Assembly (NCBI RefSeq): GCF_001659605.2
Contig: NC_035161.2
Coordinates: 806,001 to 870,000 of the forward strand
Direction of reading: 5' to 3'
DNA: 64,000 bases
DNA from: Manihot esculenta
Lineage: Eukaryota; Streptophyta; Magnoliopsida; Malpighiales; Euphorbiaceae
Part shown: positions 30,075 through 42,133 of the stretch, one piece after another
Numbering within the stretch: the stretch's first letter is position 1
Layout: the number at the start of each line of letters is the position of its first letter
Translations under genes and position numbers: made by a program
Notes under the pieces: generated by a model
The model's database searches: none
Told to the model about the DNA's origin: nothing
What the model saw: only the letters and a program-made list of their open reading frames with translations

Positions 30075-31094
30075 TTCACCCAGCTGTTTGCCCAAACAGC
30101 ACTGGGCAAACAGCCACACCAGGGAAGTACCAGTTTTTCTTTTTGAACTTTAATTTTTCCATACATTGAGGACAATGCATGAGCTAGGTGTGGGGGTGCA
30201 CATCTCTGAATTTTGATGCTTCATGCATTCTTTTTGATTTCTTTTTAGTTCATTTATGCTTTAATTTTTAATTAGCACACATTAGGCAAAATTTTTTCAT
30301 TTTTATGCTTTCAATAATACACACACAACCACAACCAACCTTCTTCTTCTTTTTTTTTGGTTTGCTTTACTCAAATACATAGGCTATGTTGGATGAGCCT
30401 TCTTTCCATGACCCCATTGATGTGATAACTCTTTAAACCTAAGTTGAATCACTTGTAGTGAGTTGCATTCATTTTTGGGAATTTCCTTTTGAATTGAATC
30501 CTTGAGCTTGCCATGGTGAAAAATATATTGATGACCCTCAATCGATTGAGAAAAAAATTAAATTTGTGTGAATGAACTTAATGTGACTTGATTTAGCAAT
30601 TGGTGTTGATTTGCCCAAATCATTGAGAGAAAGAAAATTCAGCAAAGGCAAAGACCTCAAAAGCACAAATTGAAAATTGTTCTAATGGTCAAAAGACTAT
30701 GAACAAGGCTAGTAGCCACTTGGATAGGTGATCAACTGAAAATCTAAACCTTCAAATCAAAAATAGGTTGGTGACCTTTCCAAGCAAGATCTAAAGTGCA
30801 AAAGCCTGAATAAAGTACTTCAAGGTAAGGGCAAGTCAATCCAAAAGCTAGAAAAAGTCTTAACATATAATGTGCATGATCTCTCTTGAGGAAAACAAAT
30901 CCTAGCCATGGTAAGTAAAGGGAGACAAGGAAAAGAGGAAAGTAACCTTGGTGCATGCACACTTCACTACAATGCTTCAAAGTAGGGGTCTAGGGTATGA
31001 GCTTAAGTGGTAATAAGGATCAAGTGGAAAAAGAAGCTTGTTTGACTAAACCTATTTGCTTGAGGACAAGCAAAGGGCTAGGTGTGGGGGTATT
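30075..31094 (+). other. Long 3' non-coding region and PPT of Athila H
   Basis: About 1 kb without coding sequence. It starts with one more CTGTTTGCCCAAACAG module (30083-30113). GCTAGGTGTGGGGG occurs twice, at about 30183-30197 and at 31077-31090; the second lies just before the 3' LTR and is the PPT. The first may be an extra plus-strand primer. The region is shared, shortened, with J (62517-63073). Confidence 0.7.
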
Positions 31095-32662
31095 TGATAG
31101 AGCCAAAATTAGACCCATTTTCTATGTTTATATTTATGTCAATTTACACATTTTCTACCTAACTTTGTGGTTTTTGTCTTATTTTGTAGGAAATGGAGCA
31201 AAATGGTAATTTGGCTAAAATGGCCTTAATTCTGCCCAAAAGACAGCAAAAGAGAATAAGCATGGTTTGCCCAACTTGATTGCCCAAGCCAAGGAGAAGC
31301 TGAGATAAAGAGGAAAAAGTGATAAAGTATGCTGTCCAGACTGTTTGCCCAAACAGCACTGGGCAAACAGCAAAGAAAGTCAGAAACAGAGCATATGCAG
31401 CCAACAGTGATCCCAGACAGCCTGTTTGCCCAAACAGCGTCGGGCAAACAGCACCAGCAGGCAAAAAACCAGCAGAATCTGTCAAACTTGCTGACCAAGT
31501 CAACACGAATCCCCACGCACTCCAAACACGTGGGACAGCTCAGAAACACCTATTTACACCTCAGCACACTCTCCTACATATTCAGGAAGCCAAGAAATAA
31601 AAAGACAAGAATGCCCTCCAAGAATTCAAGACTAAATAGGAAAAAGAGTCCCAAACTAAAAAGGAAAATTAGGGCAGCCTCTTCACCTATAAAAAGGCAT
31701 GCAAACCAGCAAAGAAGACATCCTGGAATTCGGGGGACTATCCTTGGATCAAGACACCTACGGCAGAAGCTGCACCAGCAGCTGCGCCCTTGCGCCAGCC
31801 CTTCTTCTTCCTTTTTCTTGTTTTCTTTCTTTTCTTTTATGTTAGTTTCAGCCATGAGTGGCTGAAACCCTTTTGCTAGTTGAAGAATAAGGTGAAACTT
31901 TGGTTGTTCATGGATTGTGAGATCTGAACCTTTGTGTTAATCTTTTATTAATCAATATTTATGCAATTTTGTGCTTAATTAATTATTGCCTTGTTATCTT
32001 AATCAAATTGGCCTATTGATTATTGATTGCAAAGTTATAAATCTGTTTGTTTGGATAATTCTTAGTCCGTAATTGCTGGAATTGTTCACACACAAGAACA
32101 CTTGGTGTAAAAAACCAAGAAATTGCATAATCTAGCAATATCACCATGCTTATGGGTAGCTAGAATTAGGTCTCTCTTTCTCTTAATGCAATCAACAATT
32201 GTTTGTTGCCTATGGCCCAAGGACGTTCCTTGGCAATTTGTTGATTAGTGATTGATTAGAGGACGTTCCCTAATTGATCTAAGCTTAAGGAGGGATTTGG
32301 TTGGTGAGAAGCTTCTTCCACCTCCTAAACTAATTTATTGAACCTAATAAAAGACTCTTTTGTGTCAATGATCAATCCCAACAACTAAAGTGGATCCAAT
32401 TCTTCAACTAGGCTTTTCTCATTATTGATTTCTCTTTACTTTATTACTTGCTTTACTTGCTTGCTTTCAATTCTAGTTTAGACATCAAATCTTCAAAACC
32501 CCCAATTTTACTTTTATTGTCTCTTTATTTACTTGGTCTTGATAAGAAGAATAAATAGTATTGATTCCCTGTGGATACGATCCCTTTGCCACTGTCTACA
32601 AGTTATTAAATTGTTGGTAACCAAAAGGGTTATTTTTGACCGGCCTCGACAACCGACTGTCA
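31095..32662 (+). mobile_element. 3' LTR of Athila H
   Basis: 1,568 bp, nearly identical to 25687-27254. It ends CGACTGTCA and is followed by the target duplication TTCCC. Confidence 0.95.
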
Positions 32663-32966
32663 TTCCCTTTGAACTGAAAACATGTTTGATCCATCTTGTC
32701 CCTAAATTTAGAGGTTTGCAAAATGAAAATCCACACAAGCACTTGAAAGAGTTCAATATTGTCTGTTCAACCATGAGACCTCAAGGTATTTCTGAAGATC
32801 ATGTTAAGTTAAGAGTTTTTCCTTTTTCATTAGATGACTATGCTAAGGATTGGTTATTTTATTTGCCACCTGGATCTATCACTTCTTGGGATGATATGGT
32901 TATGACTTTTCTAAACAAATATTTCCCAACATCTAAAACCATTGGCATAATAAGAGAAATCACTAC
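32663..32966 (+). pseudogene. Athila G gag, capsid-domain segment
   Basis: Continues the frame broken at 25686: PFELKT, then LIHLVPKFRGLQNENPHKHL and VFPFSLDDYAKDWLFYLPPG, the conserved core of the plant retrotransposon gag domain. It is open to 32966, where Tekay copy C is inserted after codons for IIREITT. The same domain is intact in element J (62040-62446). Confidence 0.88.
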
Positions 32967-35043
32967 TGTAATACCCGGCTAGACTCCGGTATCGGAATTC
33001 CTACCGTCCGGTGGGATCTCGGATGTCGGAGGCCTCTAGAAGGGTAAAATTATGTTTTTCCAAAATGTTTTAATGTATTTCATATTTTTAAGTAAGATTT
33101 AAATTAAGTTTTGAATGGAAAAGACCATGGAACTATTCCCAGGTTCGGCCGCCGAATCCCCATGTTCGGCCGCCGAATGTTGGATAGTTTGGGAGGCTAG
33201 TTAGGCTTCCAAAAGTTGGCTCAGGTTCGGCCGCCGAATCTCCATGTTCGGCCGCCGAACTTGCATGAGTTTTGGAGGCACGTTGGGCTTCCGAAGGTGG
33301 TTTGGCCAGCCCTATATAAGAGCTCCATGGTCGAAACGGGCGAGTTTTCTCCCCATTTTTGGCCACGGTGAGTCCTTGCTCCTCCATGGTCCATTTTTTA
33401 TGATTTTCCTCCAATCTTTCTGGTTTTAACAAGCTTTTTGTGGATTTGAAGATTTTTGAGCAAGTTTGGAGCTTGGGAACCAAAAGTGTGGATTTCTCCC
33501 CATCTCCGAGCTAGGACCATCTCTACTCTAGATCTCCAAGAGGTAAGAGCCGATCTTTAGCTCATTAAGCGTTTTAAACAAGTCTTATGCAAGTTTATGG
33601 GTAGAGATGCATGTTAGGAGGCATGTTGAGTTTTTGTGTTTTTGAGCAATGTATGTTGATTTTTGTGTGTTTAATGCAATGTGGCTGGAGTTTAGGATAG
33701 TTTGAGACCCCTATGTGCTTGTATGCTTGTTGGGAATGTTGTAGAATAGGTTTATGCATATTTGTATGGATTGGGAGGCATTTGTGCATGTTGGAGCCGA
33801 GTTTCTGCCCTTTGGCAGAAACCAAGTTCGGCCGCCGAAGGGACTTTCGACTGCCGAACCCCCTTGTGGAGGTAGTTTCGGCTGCCGAAGCCTGCCCCCG
33901 AAAGAGGACTTTCATCTCTGGAGGGCAGTTTCGGCCGCCGAAAGTGCCGCCGAACATGCATGAGTTTCGTCTCTGTCTGGGAGTTTCGGCCGCCGAAGGT
34001 GCCGCTGAACCTGCCTGACTTTCGGCTCTAGAGGGACTTTCGGCCGCCGAACCTGCCACTGGAAGTGCCTTGTCCAGTCATTTCTTGCATGTTTTCTATG
34101 ATCTTTTGAGGTGTTTTAGGGGGGTTTTTAGGGAGTATTTTAGAGTAATGTTCATGTTTGTCTGGTCCCTCATTTGAGTCCACCTGTGTAGGTTCGGACC
34201 CGAGGAACCGAGGCTCCCAGCATTGAGTTAGCTGCTTCAGAGTCTTTTAAGAGCTAGCCAGAGGTGAGTGGAATAACTTTCACTGTTTTAAATTAAATTA
34301 ATAAGAGTTTTAGCATGAATCACGCATCATGAATGCCATGAGATATAGTAGGGTGTTTGCATTAGTATTCACGAATATGTTGCATTGCATACTACGCTGT
34401 TGTTGTGGATGAATGTTGAATGATCCATTAGCCCATATGTCATGATATCCCATGGAAGTCCAGGTGTGCCTGCTGCGGCTCTACGCCCCTGGCACTATGA
34501 TAGCCCATAGAAGTCCAGGTGTGCCTGCGTTTGCTCTACGCCCCTGGCATAAGTAAGTAGCATAGGGGCTAAATGGTGACAAGTTCATCCTTGTTGTGGA
34601 ATGTTTGTGTTATGACGCATTTCATGAAAGCATGAATTTTAAATCTATGTTTGTATTATTCTACTCACTAGGCTCTAGTAGCTCACCCCACTCCCTTAAT
34701 CCCCAGGTTTGCAGGTACAGGTTAGATCAGGAGGTCGGCTAGAGTGAAGTCTATTATATTGTAATAGATAGTAGTGGACATAAGAACGATGTAATGAATC
34801 TTATGAATAGTTATGTAATGTGAAGTATGATCTATTGATGTATTGAGGTTTTAGAGATGTGCTTGACCCTAGTATGTTGAGAATCCCTTTTATGCATGAT
34901 TTATTTATGAGTTATTAATGTTCATGAATATCCAAGCTAATGAATGTTATGATACCCCATTAGAGCATTTGATGAGGGCTCCAGTGTGTGATTTATATTA
35001 TAGTTTTGTGCATGCACAGGTTATGCTTGGATAAAAGAAAAGA
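32967..35043 (+). mobile_element. 5' LTR of copy C, 3' end deleted
   Basis: Starts TGTAATACCCGG and matches 42134-44339 closely until TGGATAAAAGAAAAGAA, then passes straight into gag sequence (GAGGGCATGGG). TATA-like TATATA at 33313-33318. Promoter motifs 33143-33260, leader cluster 33828-34060, stem-loop units 34454-34550. Confidence 0.88.
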
Positions 35044-38000
35044 AGAGGGCATGGGAGAATCTGAAGGAGGCACTCAGACCTCGGGGTTTGTTCAGCCACC
35101 CCTGTACCCACCCTTTTCTCATAATCCCGGGTATTCGATGGGAGGTACGTCGGATTACCCTAGCTTTAGCCCTTACCCACCACACATGCCATACCCACCT
35201 TACTACCCACCATACTCTCAGTACCCTATGTACCCACCTCCACCATACTATCCAGGTACAGCAAACCCTACCCCAGGGGATGTTGCACCTCCTCCACCAC
35301 CACCAGAACCTACTGTCCCTGAAACCTATGTACCTAAACCTACCTCATCTGGAGGGAGCAAGGTCAAGATGACCGATTACATGAAGTTGGGTGCTCCTCA
35401 GTATGACACAGGTGATGACCCTTTTGAGTACCTTGGGAGGGTCAAGATGATCACAGATGAGATAGGGGCTGATGATAGTAGAGCCATTCAGATGGCTGGG
35501 TTTACATTGAAGTGCAAGAAGGCTCGTGACTGGTATAAGAATTATGTGAACCCGAGGGTGGACAGTATGTCCTGGGAGGAATTTGCCAATGAGTTTGTAG
35601 GCTGGGCTATCCCTGAAAGCTCCAGAAAATAGAAGATGCTGGAATTTGAGCAGTTGAGACAGACTGATGAGATGAGTGTGGAAGAGTACACTGACAGATT
35701 CCTGGAGTTGTTGCCATATTCTGGGCAGAATCTGGACACAAAGCAGAAGAAATCTAGGAGGTACATTATGAGGCTTCACTCCAGGTATTCCTCTTTGATA
35801 CAGTCAGCAGAGAGGGAGAGTTTCCATACCATAGTGGATATGGCTCGGAGAATGGAGGTTAGTGCAATTATTGAGGGGAAGGTTAGACAGTCCGTGGCAC
35901 AGCCTTCTGGTTCCAAGACCCCAGGTGGGGGAAAGATAGATCCCTCTTCTGTGGGTTCAGTAGCTTCTGGCAGTAAGAAGTGGGATAGAGGCCACAGGAA
36001 GTCCAAGAAGAACAAGTTCTGGCACAAGATCAAGTCAGGTCTGGGATTAGGAAGTGGCTCGAGCTCAGGTACAGATGTTCCAGTATGTATGAGATGTGGG
36101 AGGCCACACAAGGGAGTATGCCTGGCGGGGACGAACACATGTTTCAGATGCGGACAGGAGGGGCATTTGGCTCGGGATTGTCCTAGAGCAGCTTTTGTGA
36201 CACCATCCCAGCAGACAGCTTCTGGTAGTGTGGTGCAGCCAGCAGCTCCAGCCGCGACACAGGCCAGTGGTAGAGGCAGAGGGAGAGGGTCAGCCTCTTC
36301 ATCAGCAGGATACAGAGGTGAAGGTCCATCAGCTCCGGCACGGATCTTCCCTATGACTCAGCAGGAGGCTAACACATCCAACACCGTGGTGTCAGGTAAT
36401 CTCATCATTGGTTGTTCAAATGTTTATGCCTTGATGGATCCCAGTGCATCTCATTCATTTATTGCTCCGAGAGCCGTGGAGAGGGTAGGATTGATGGTCT
36501 CTGGGTTAGAGTGTCCCCTATGGGTCAGTGGACCCAAATGTGACCCGTCAGTGGCAGAGGCAGTCTGCCAGTGTAGTCAAGTTTTTGTTGAGGGAAGATG
36601 CTTGTCCACCGACCTAGTGGTTTTAGACTTGACAGATTTTGACGTCATTCTAGGGATGGACTGGTTATCTACCCATGGTGCTACCTTGGACTGCAGGGAC
36701 AAGGTAGTCAGATTCAGAGGTCAGGATAGGTCAGAGGTCGTCTTCAGAGGAGACAAGAGGGGTACACCTAGAGGTCTGATCTCAGCTCTTCAGGCTCGTA
36801 GGTTGCTTAGGAGGGGATGTCAGGGATTTTTGGCTCATGTGAGAAAGCTTGACAGTCATGTCAGAGAGCCCGCCTCAGTGCCTGTCGTTAGAGAGTTTTT
36901 AGATGTCTTCCTAGACGAGCTGCCAGGTTTACCACCTACTAGGGAGATAGAGTTCGAAATAGAATTGATGCCTGGAACCCGACCGATCTCTATCCCTCTC
37001 TACAGAATGGCACCAGCTGAGTTGAAGGAGTTGAAGGAGCAGTTGCAAGAGCTGGTAGATAAGGGCTTCATCCGACCGAGTACTTCACCTTGGGGTGCTC
37101 CGGTTTTGTTTGTGAGGAAGAAGGATGGATCCCTCAGACTTTGTATCGACTACAGGCAGTTGAACAAGGTCACTACTAAGAACAAGTACCCGTTGCCAAG
37201 GATCGACAATCTATTCGACTAGCTAGCTGGAGCCGGTTGTTTCTCCAAAATAGATCTGAGATCGGGGTACCATCAGTTGAGGATAAGGGATGAAGATGTG
37301 CCGAAGACAACTTTCAGGACTAGGTATGGGCACTATGAGTTCCTTGTGATGCCGTTCGGATTAACCAACGCCCCTGCAGCATTCATGGATCTCATGAACA
37401 GAGTTTTCAGCCAGTATCTGGATCACTTCATTATTGTCTTCATAGATGATGTCCTAGTGTATTCCAAGAATGCAGAGGAGCATGCCCATCACCTGAGGAC
37501 AGTTTTGCAGATCTTGAGAGAGCATGGCTTGTATGCCAAGTTCTCCAAGTGTGAGTTTTGGCTTAGGAGCATTTCATTCTTGGGGCACGTTGTGTCAGAA
37601 CAAGGTATTGAGGTAGACCCCAAGAAGGTAGAGGCTGTAGCTAACTGGCCTAGACCCACCACTGTGACAGAGATTAAGAGTTTTCTGGGTTTGGCAGGTT
37701 ACTACAGGAGGTTCGTTCAGGACTTCTCGAAAATTGCTGCTCCTATGACCAAATTGACTAAGAAGAACCAGAAGTTTGTATGGACTGACCATTGTGAAGA
37801 GAGCTTTGAGGAGCTTAAGAGGAGGTTGACTTCAGCACCGGTGTTAGCTCTGCCAAACAGTGATGATGACTTCTCAGTATATTGTGATGCGTCCCATGTG
37901 GGATTGGGTTATGTGCTGATGCAGAATGAGAGGGTGATTGCTTATGCTTCTAGGCAGCTGAAGAAGCATGAGTTGAATTACCCCACACATGACCTAGAGA

Positions 38001-38047
38001 TGGCGGCGGTTATCTTTGCACTCAAGATGTGGAGGCATTACCTTTAT
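35044..38047 (+). pseudogene. Copy C gag-PR-RT-RNase H, first part
   Basis: One frame from mid gag to RNase H, with TAG at 35630 and 37220. Gag: Pro/Tyr-rich stretch, capsid-type domain from MTDYMKLGAP and knuckle [14 protein letters not shown]. Protease: the catalytic Asp is kept (GAT at 36437, MDPSASHSF) with [27 protein letters not shown], then the stop at 37220, then FIDDVLVYS. RNase H starts with [10 protein letters not shown] and [13 protein letters not shown] and is cut after RHYLY by S2. Both stops are CAG-to-TAG relative to sister copies. Role as for the other Tekay polyproteins. Confidence 0.9.
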
Positions 38048-40295
38048 TGTAATACCCGGCTAGACTCCGGTATCGGAATTCCTACCGACCGGTGGAATCT
38101 CGGATGTCGGAAACCTCTAGAAGGGTAAAATTATGTTTTTATGAAATGTTTCTAAGTATTTCATGATTTTAAGTAAGATTTAAATTGAGTTTTGAATGAA
38201 AAGGACCAAAGAAGTATTTCCAGGTTCGGCCGCCGAATCCCCATGTTCGGCCGCCGAACGTTGGATAGTTTGGGAGGCTAGTTAGGCTTCCGAAAGTTTT
38301 CTTAGGTTCGGCCGCCGAACCTCATGTTCGGCCGCCGAACTTGCATGAGATTAGGGGGCACGTTCGGCTACCGAAAGGTGGTCTGGCAGCCCCTATATAA
38401 GAGCTCCATGGCCGAAACGGGCGAGTTTTCTCCCCATTTTCAGCCACGGTGAGTCATTGCTCTTCCATGGTCCGTTTTCGATGATTTTCCTCCAATCTTT
38501 CTTGTTTTAACAAGCTTTTTGTGGATTTAGAGATTTTTGAGCAAATAGAGGAAGTTTTGGAGCTTGGAGACCAAAGTGTGGATTTCTCCCCATCTCCGAG
38601 CTAGGACCGTCTCTACTCTAGATCTCCAATAGGTAAGAGCCGATCTTTAGCTCATTAAGCTTTTTAAACAAGTTTTATGCAAGTTTTTGGGTAGAGATGC
38701 ATGTTAGGAGGCATGTTGAGTTTTTGGTATTTTTGAGCAATGTATGTTGTTTTTGTGTGTTTAATGCAATGTGGCTGGGGTTTAGGATAGTTTGAGACCC
38801 CTTTATGCTTATATGCTTGTTGGAAGTGTTGTAGAATAGGTGTGAGCTTGTTGGATTGGTTTTGGAGGCACTTGTACATAAGGGAGCTGAGTTTCTGCCC
38901 TTTGGCAGAAACCAGGTTCAGCCGCCGAAAGGACTTTCGGCCGCCGAACCCCCTTGTGGAGGCAGTTTTGGCTGCCGAAGCCTGCCCCCGAAAGAGGACT
39001 TTCGCCTCTGAAGGGCAGTTTCGGCTGCCGAAAGTGCCGCCGAACATGCATGAGTTTCGTCTCTGTCTGGGAGTTTCGGCCGCCGAAGGTGCCGCCGAAC
39101 CTGCCTGACTTTCGGCTCTGGAGGGACTTTCGGCCGCCGAACCTGCCGCCAAAGGTGCCCTGTTCAGCCACTTTTTGCATGATTTCTATGATTGCTTTGA
39201 GATGTTTTAGGGGGTTTTTGGGGAGTATTTTAGAGTCATGTTTATGTATGTTTGGTCCCTCATTTCAGTCCACCTGTGTAGGTTCGGACCCGAGGAATCG
39301 AGGCCCCCAGCAGTGAGTCAGCTGCTTCAGTGTCTGGTCAAAGCTAGCCAGAGGTGAGTGGAATAATATCTTATGCTTTAAAAGTAAATTAATGAAAGTA
39401 ACAGCATGATCCATGCATCATGAATGCCATGAGCTTATTTAGGATGTTTGCATTAGAAATCACGAATATGTTGCATTGCATTTTAGTTTGTTGATGTGGG
39501 TGAATATTGAATGATCCTTTATTCCTCATCAGAGTATGGTATGGTATGGTTGGGAAGACCAGGGAAGCCCATTCTACGCCTCCCTGACACTATTGGAAAT
39601 GTTATGTTATGACAGTATGAGTAAGAGAAAGACCAGGGAAGCCCATTCTACGCCTCCCTGGCATTATTGGAAAGTATTGAGGGCTATTGGTGACAAGTTC
39701 ACCCTTGATGTGATATGTTTATGATGTGATGCATTTTCATGATATCATGAATTAAAATTATGATATTTGTTTTATTCTGCTCACTGGGCTCTAGTAGCTC
39801 ACCCCTCTTCCTTAACCCCCAGGTTTGCAGGTACGGGCTAGTTCAGGAGTTCAACTAGAGTGAAGATATAATCTTTGTAATAGCTAGATGTGGACATGAG
39901 AATTATGTAATGTACAATGTTTAACAGTTATGTAATGTAATGTATGTCTTTGAGGATTAGTATATGTGCTTGACCATAGTTTGTTGTTGATCCCGTTTGT
40001 ACATGATTTATTTTATGAGTATTGATGTTGATGTTTCCAAGTATAATGTATGTTATGTTACCCCATTGGAGCATTTGATGAGGGCTCCAGCGTGAGGTTT
40101 ATAGTTATGAGTTGTGCATGCACAGGTTATACTTGGAAAGAGAAAATGAAAAATTTTTACAGGATGAGTAATGTTTGATCATGTATGGGATTCAGCAGGT
40201 GTTCTGGATGTATGTTAGGCTTGCTACGGGTCCCAGCGGCCTTAAGCCGACTTGGATCCTAGCGCCGGTAGCAGTTTGGTTTTCGGGTCGTTACA
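38048..40295 (+). mobile_element. Tekay solo LTR S2 in RNase H of copy C
   Basis: A complete 2,248-bp LTR flanked by TTTAT (38043-38047, 40296-40300). A distinct subfamily: its two stem-loop units (about 39553-39590 and 39631-39664) use CCAGGGA/TCCCTGG stems. LTR plus one duplication is 2,253 bp, divisible by three, so the downstream frame register is kept by chance. Confidence 0.94.
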
Positions 40296-42034
40296 TTTAT
40301 GGGGTAAAGTGTGAGATCTTCACAGATCATAAGAGCCTGCAGTACATCCTGAGTCAGAGAGAACTGAACTTGAGGCAGAGGAGATGGGTAGAGCTGTTGA
40401 GTGACTATGATTGCAAGATTCAGTACCATCTGGGTAAGGCGAATGTTGTGGCAGACGCCCTAAGCCGGAAATCACTTGGCAGTCTATCCCACATTTCAGC
40501 AGAGAGAAGGCCGGTGGTGAAGGAATTCCATAGACTTGTGAGTGAGGGGTTGCAGTTGAAGTTATCTGGCACAGGTGCCTTAGTAGCCCAGATGAGAGTG
40601 TCACCCGTGTTTCTGGAGCAAGTGGCTCAGAAACAGCATGAGGATCCTGAGTTGGTCAAGATTGCCAGGACTGTTCAGTCAGGCAAGAGTGATGAGTTCA
40701 GATTTGATGATAAGGGGATCCTTCACTACGGGAACAGATTGTGTGTGCCAGATGACATCAGTCTGAAGGGAGACATTATGGGAGAGGCCCATAATGCAAG
40801 GTATAGCGTTCACCCCAGAGCCACCAAAATGTATCAGGATCTGAAGAGAGTGTATTGGTGGCCAGCTATGAAGAAGGATGTGGCACTGTTCGTGTTAGCC
40901 TGCGATGTGTGTCAAATGGTGAAGCTAGAGCACCAAAAGCCAGCTGGAATGTTGAATCCACTACCGATTCCAGAGTGGAAATGGGAGAATATCGCTATGG
41001 ACTTTGTAGTGGGATTACCGGCGACATCCAACAGATTGGACTCCATATGGGTGATTGTGGACAGACTCACCAAATCTGCTCACTTCATCCCTGTCAGGAG
41101 TGGCTATTCTATGGATAAGTTGGCGCAGGTATATGTTGATGAGATTGTCAAGCTGCATGGGGTTCCTGTTTCTATAGTGTCTGATAGAGGGCCCCAGTTC
41201 ACCTCCAGGTTTTGGTGGAGTCTGCAGAATGCTATGGGTACCAGATTAGATTTCAGTACTGCTTTCCACCCACAGACTGATGGACAGTCAGAGAGGACCA
41301 TCCATACAATAGAAGATATGCTCAGAATGTGTGTGCTAGATTTTGGCGGTTCTTGGAGGCAGCATCTACCCTTGGTAGAGTTTGCCTACAATAACAGCTA
41401 TCATGCTAGCATAGGGATGGCCCCATATGAAGCTTTGTATGGGAGGAAGTGCAGGTCACCTATCTGCTGGGAAGAAGTAGGAGAGAGGACTTTTGCAGGT
41501 CCGGAGTTAGTAGAGCTTACCAGCAGGATAGTGCCCATAATCAGAGAAAGGATCAAGACTGCCACCAGCCAGCAGAAGAGTTATGCAGATATCCGCAGAA
41601 GGCAGCTAGAGTTTCAGGAGGGGGATTTGGTTTTGCTCAAGGTGTCTCCTATGAAAGGGGTGGTTCGGTTTGGGAAGAAGGGCAAGTTAGCTCCACGGTA
41701 CATCGGCCCTTTTGAGGTTCTTCAGAAGGTCGGGAATGTGTCGTACAAGCTAGACTTGCCTGCTTCAATGGAGAGAATCCATCCGGTTTTACATGTTTCC
41801 ATGTTACAGAAATTCGTGTCAGATCCGGGAAAGGTTCTTAGTGAGCCTGATGTGGAGATCTTAGAGGATCTCACATATGTAGAGCAGCCAATACGGATCC
41901 TAGACACCCAGATCAGAAAGTTGAGGAACAAGGAAATCCCGATGGTAAAAGTCCTTTGGAACCACCACAATATTGAAGAATGCACCTGGGAGACACGGGA
42001 GTCCATGCTCCAGCAGTATCCCCATCTGTTCTGA
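40296..42034 (+). pseudogene. Copy C RNase H end, integrase and chromodomain
   Basis: Open frame from [20 protein letters not shown] to the C-terminus ([16 protein letters not shown]). Integrase HHCC region and all three acidic residues are present ([37 protein letters not shown]). The chromodomain is present. Apart from the upstream S2 insertion this half has no stop. It separates from the first half only because of S2. Confidence 0.92.
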
Positions 42035-42121
42035 GGTGAGTGTTAGTGTGCTTTGTATGTTATGTTGATTGATGCCATGCTATGTGAGTTAGTTGAGGAA
42101 CATTCGGGGACGAATGTTCTT

Positions 42122-42133
42122 AAGGGGGGAGAA
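42122..42133 (+). other. Polypurine tract of copy C
   Basis: AAGGGGGGAGAA, one G shorter than in A, preceded by the GAACATTCG/CGAATGTTC stem. Confidence 0.85.

Larger units (their letters stand above)
25687..32662 (+). mobile_element. Athila derivative H: recent, without pol
   Basis: A complete 6,976-bp insertion with the target duplication TTCCC (25682-25686, 32663-32667). Two LTRs of 1,568 bp each at a constant offset of 5,408 bp. By eye I find one difference (A at about 26186 against G at about 31594). The internal region holds a PBS, a gag remnant with zinc knuckle, an ATHILA third ORF and a long 3' non-coding part. Protease, RT, RNase H and integrase are absent. It must have been mobilised by proteins of another Athila element. 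Confidence 0.92.
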
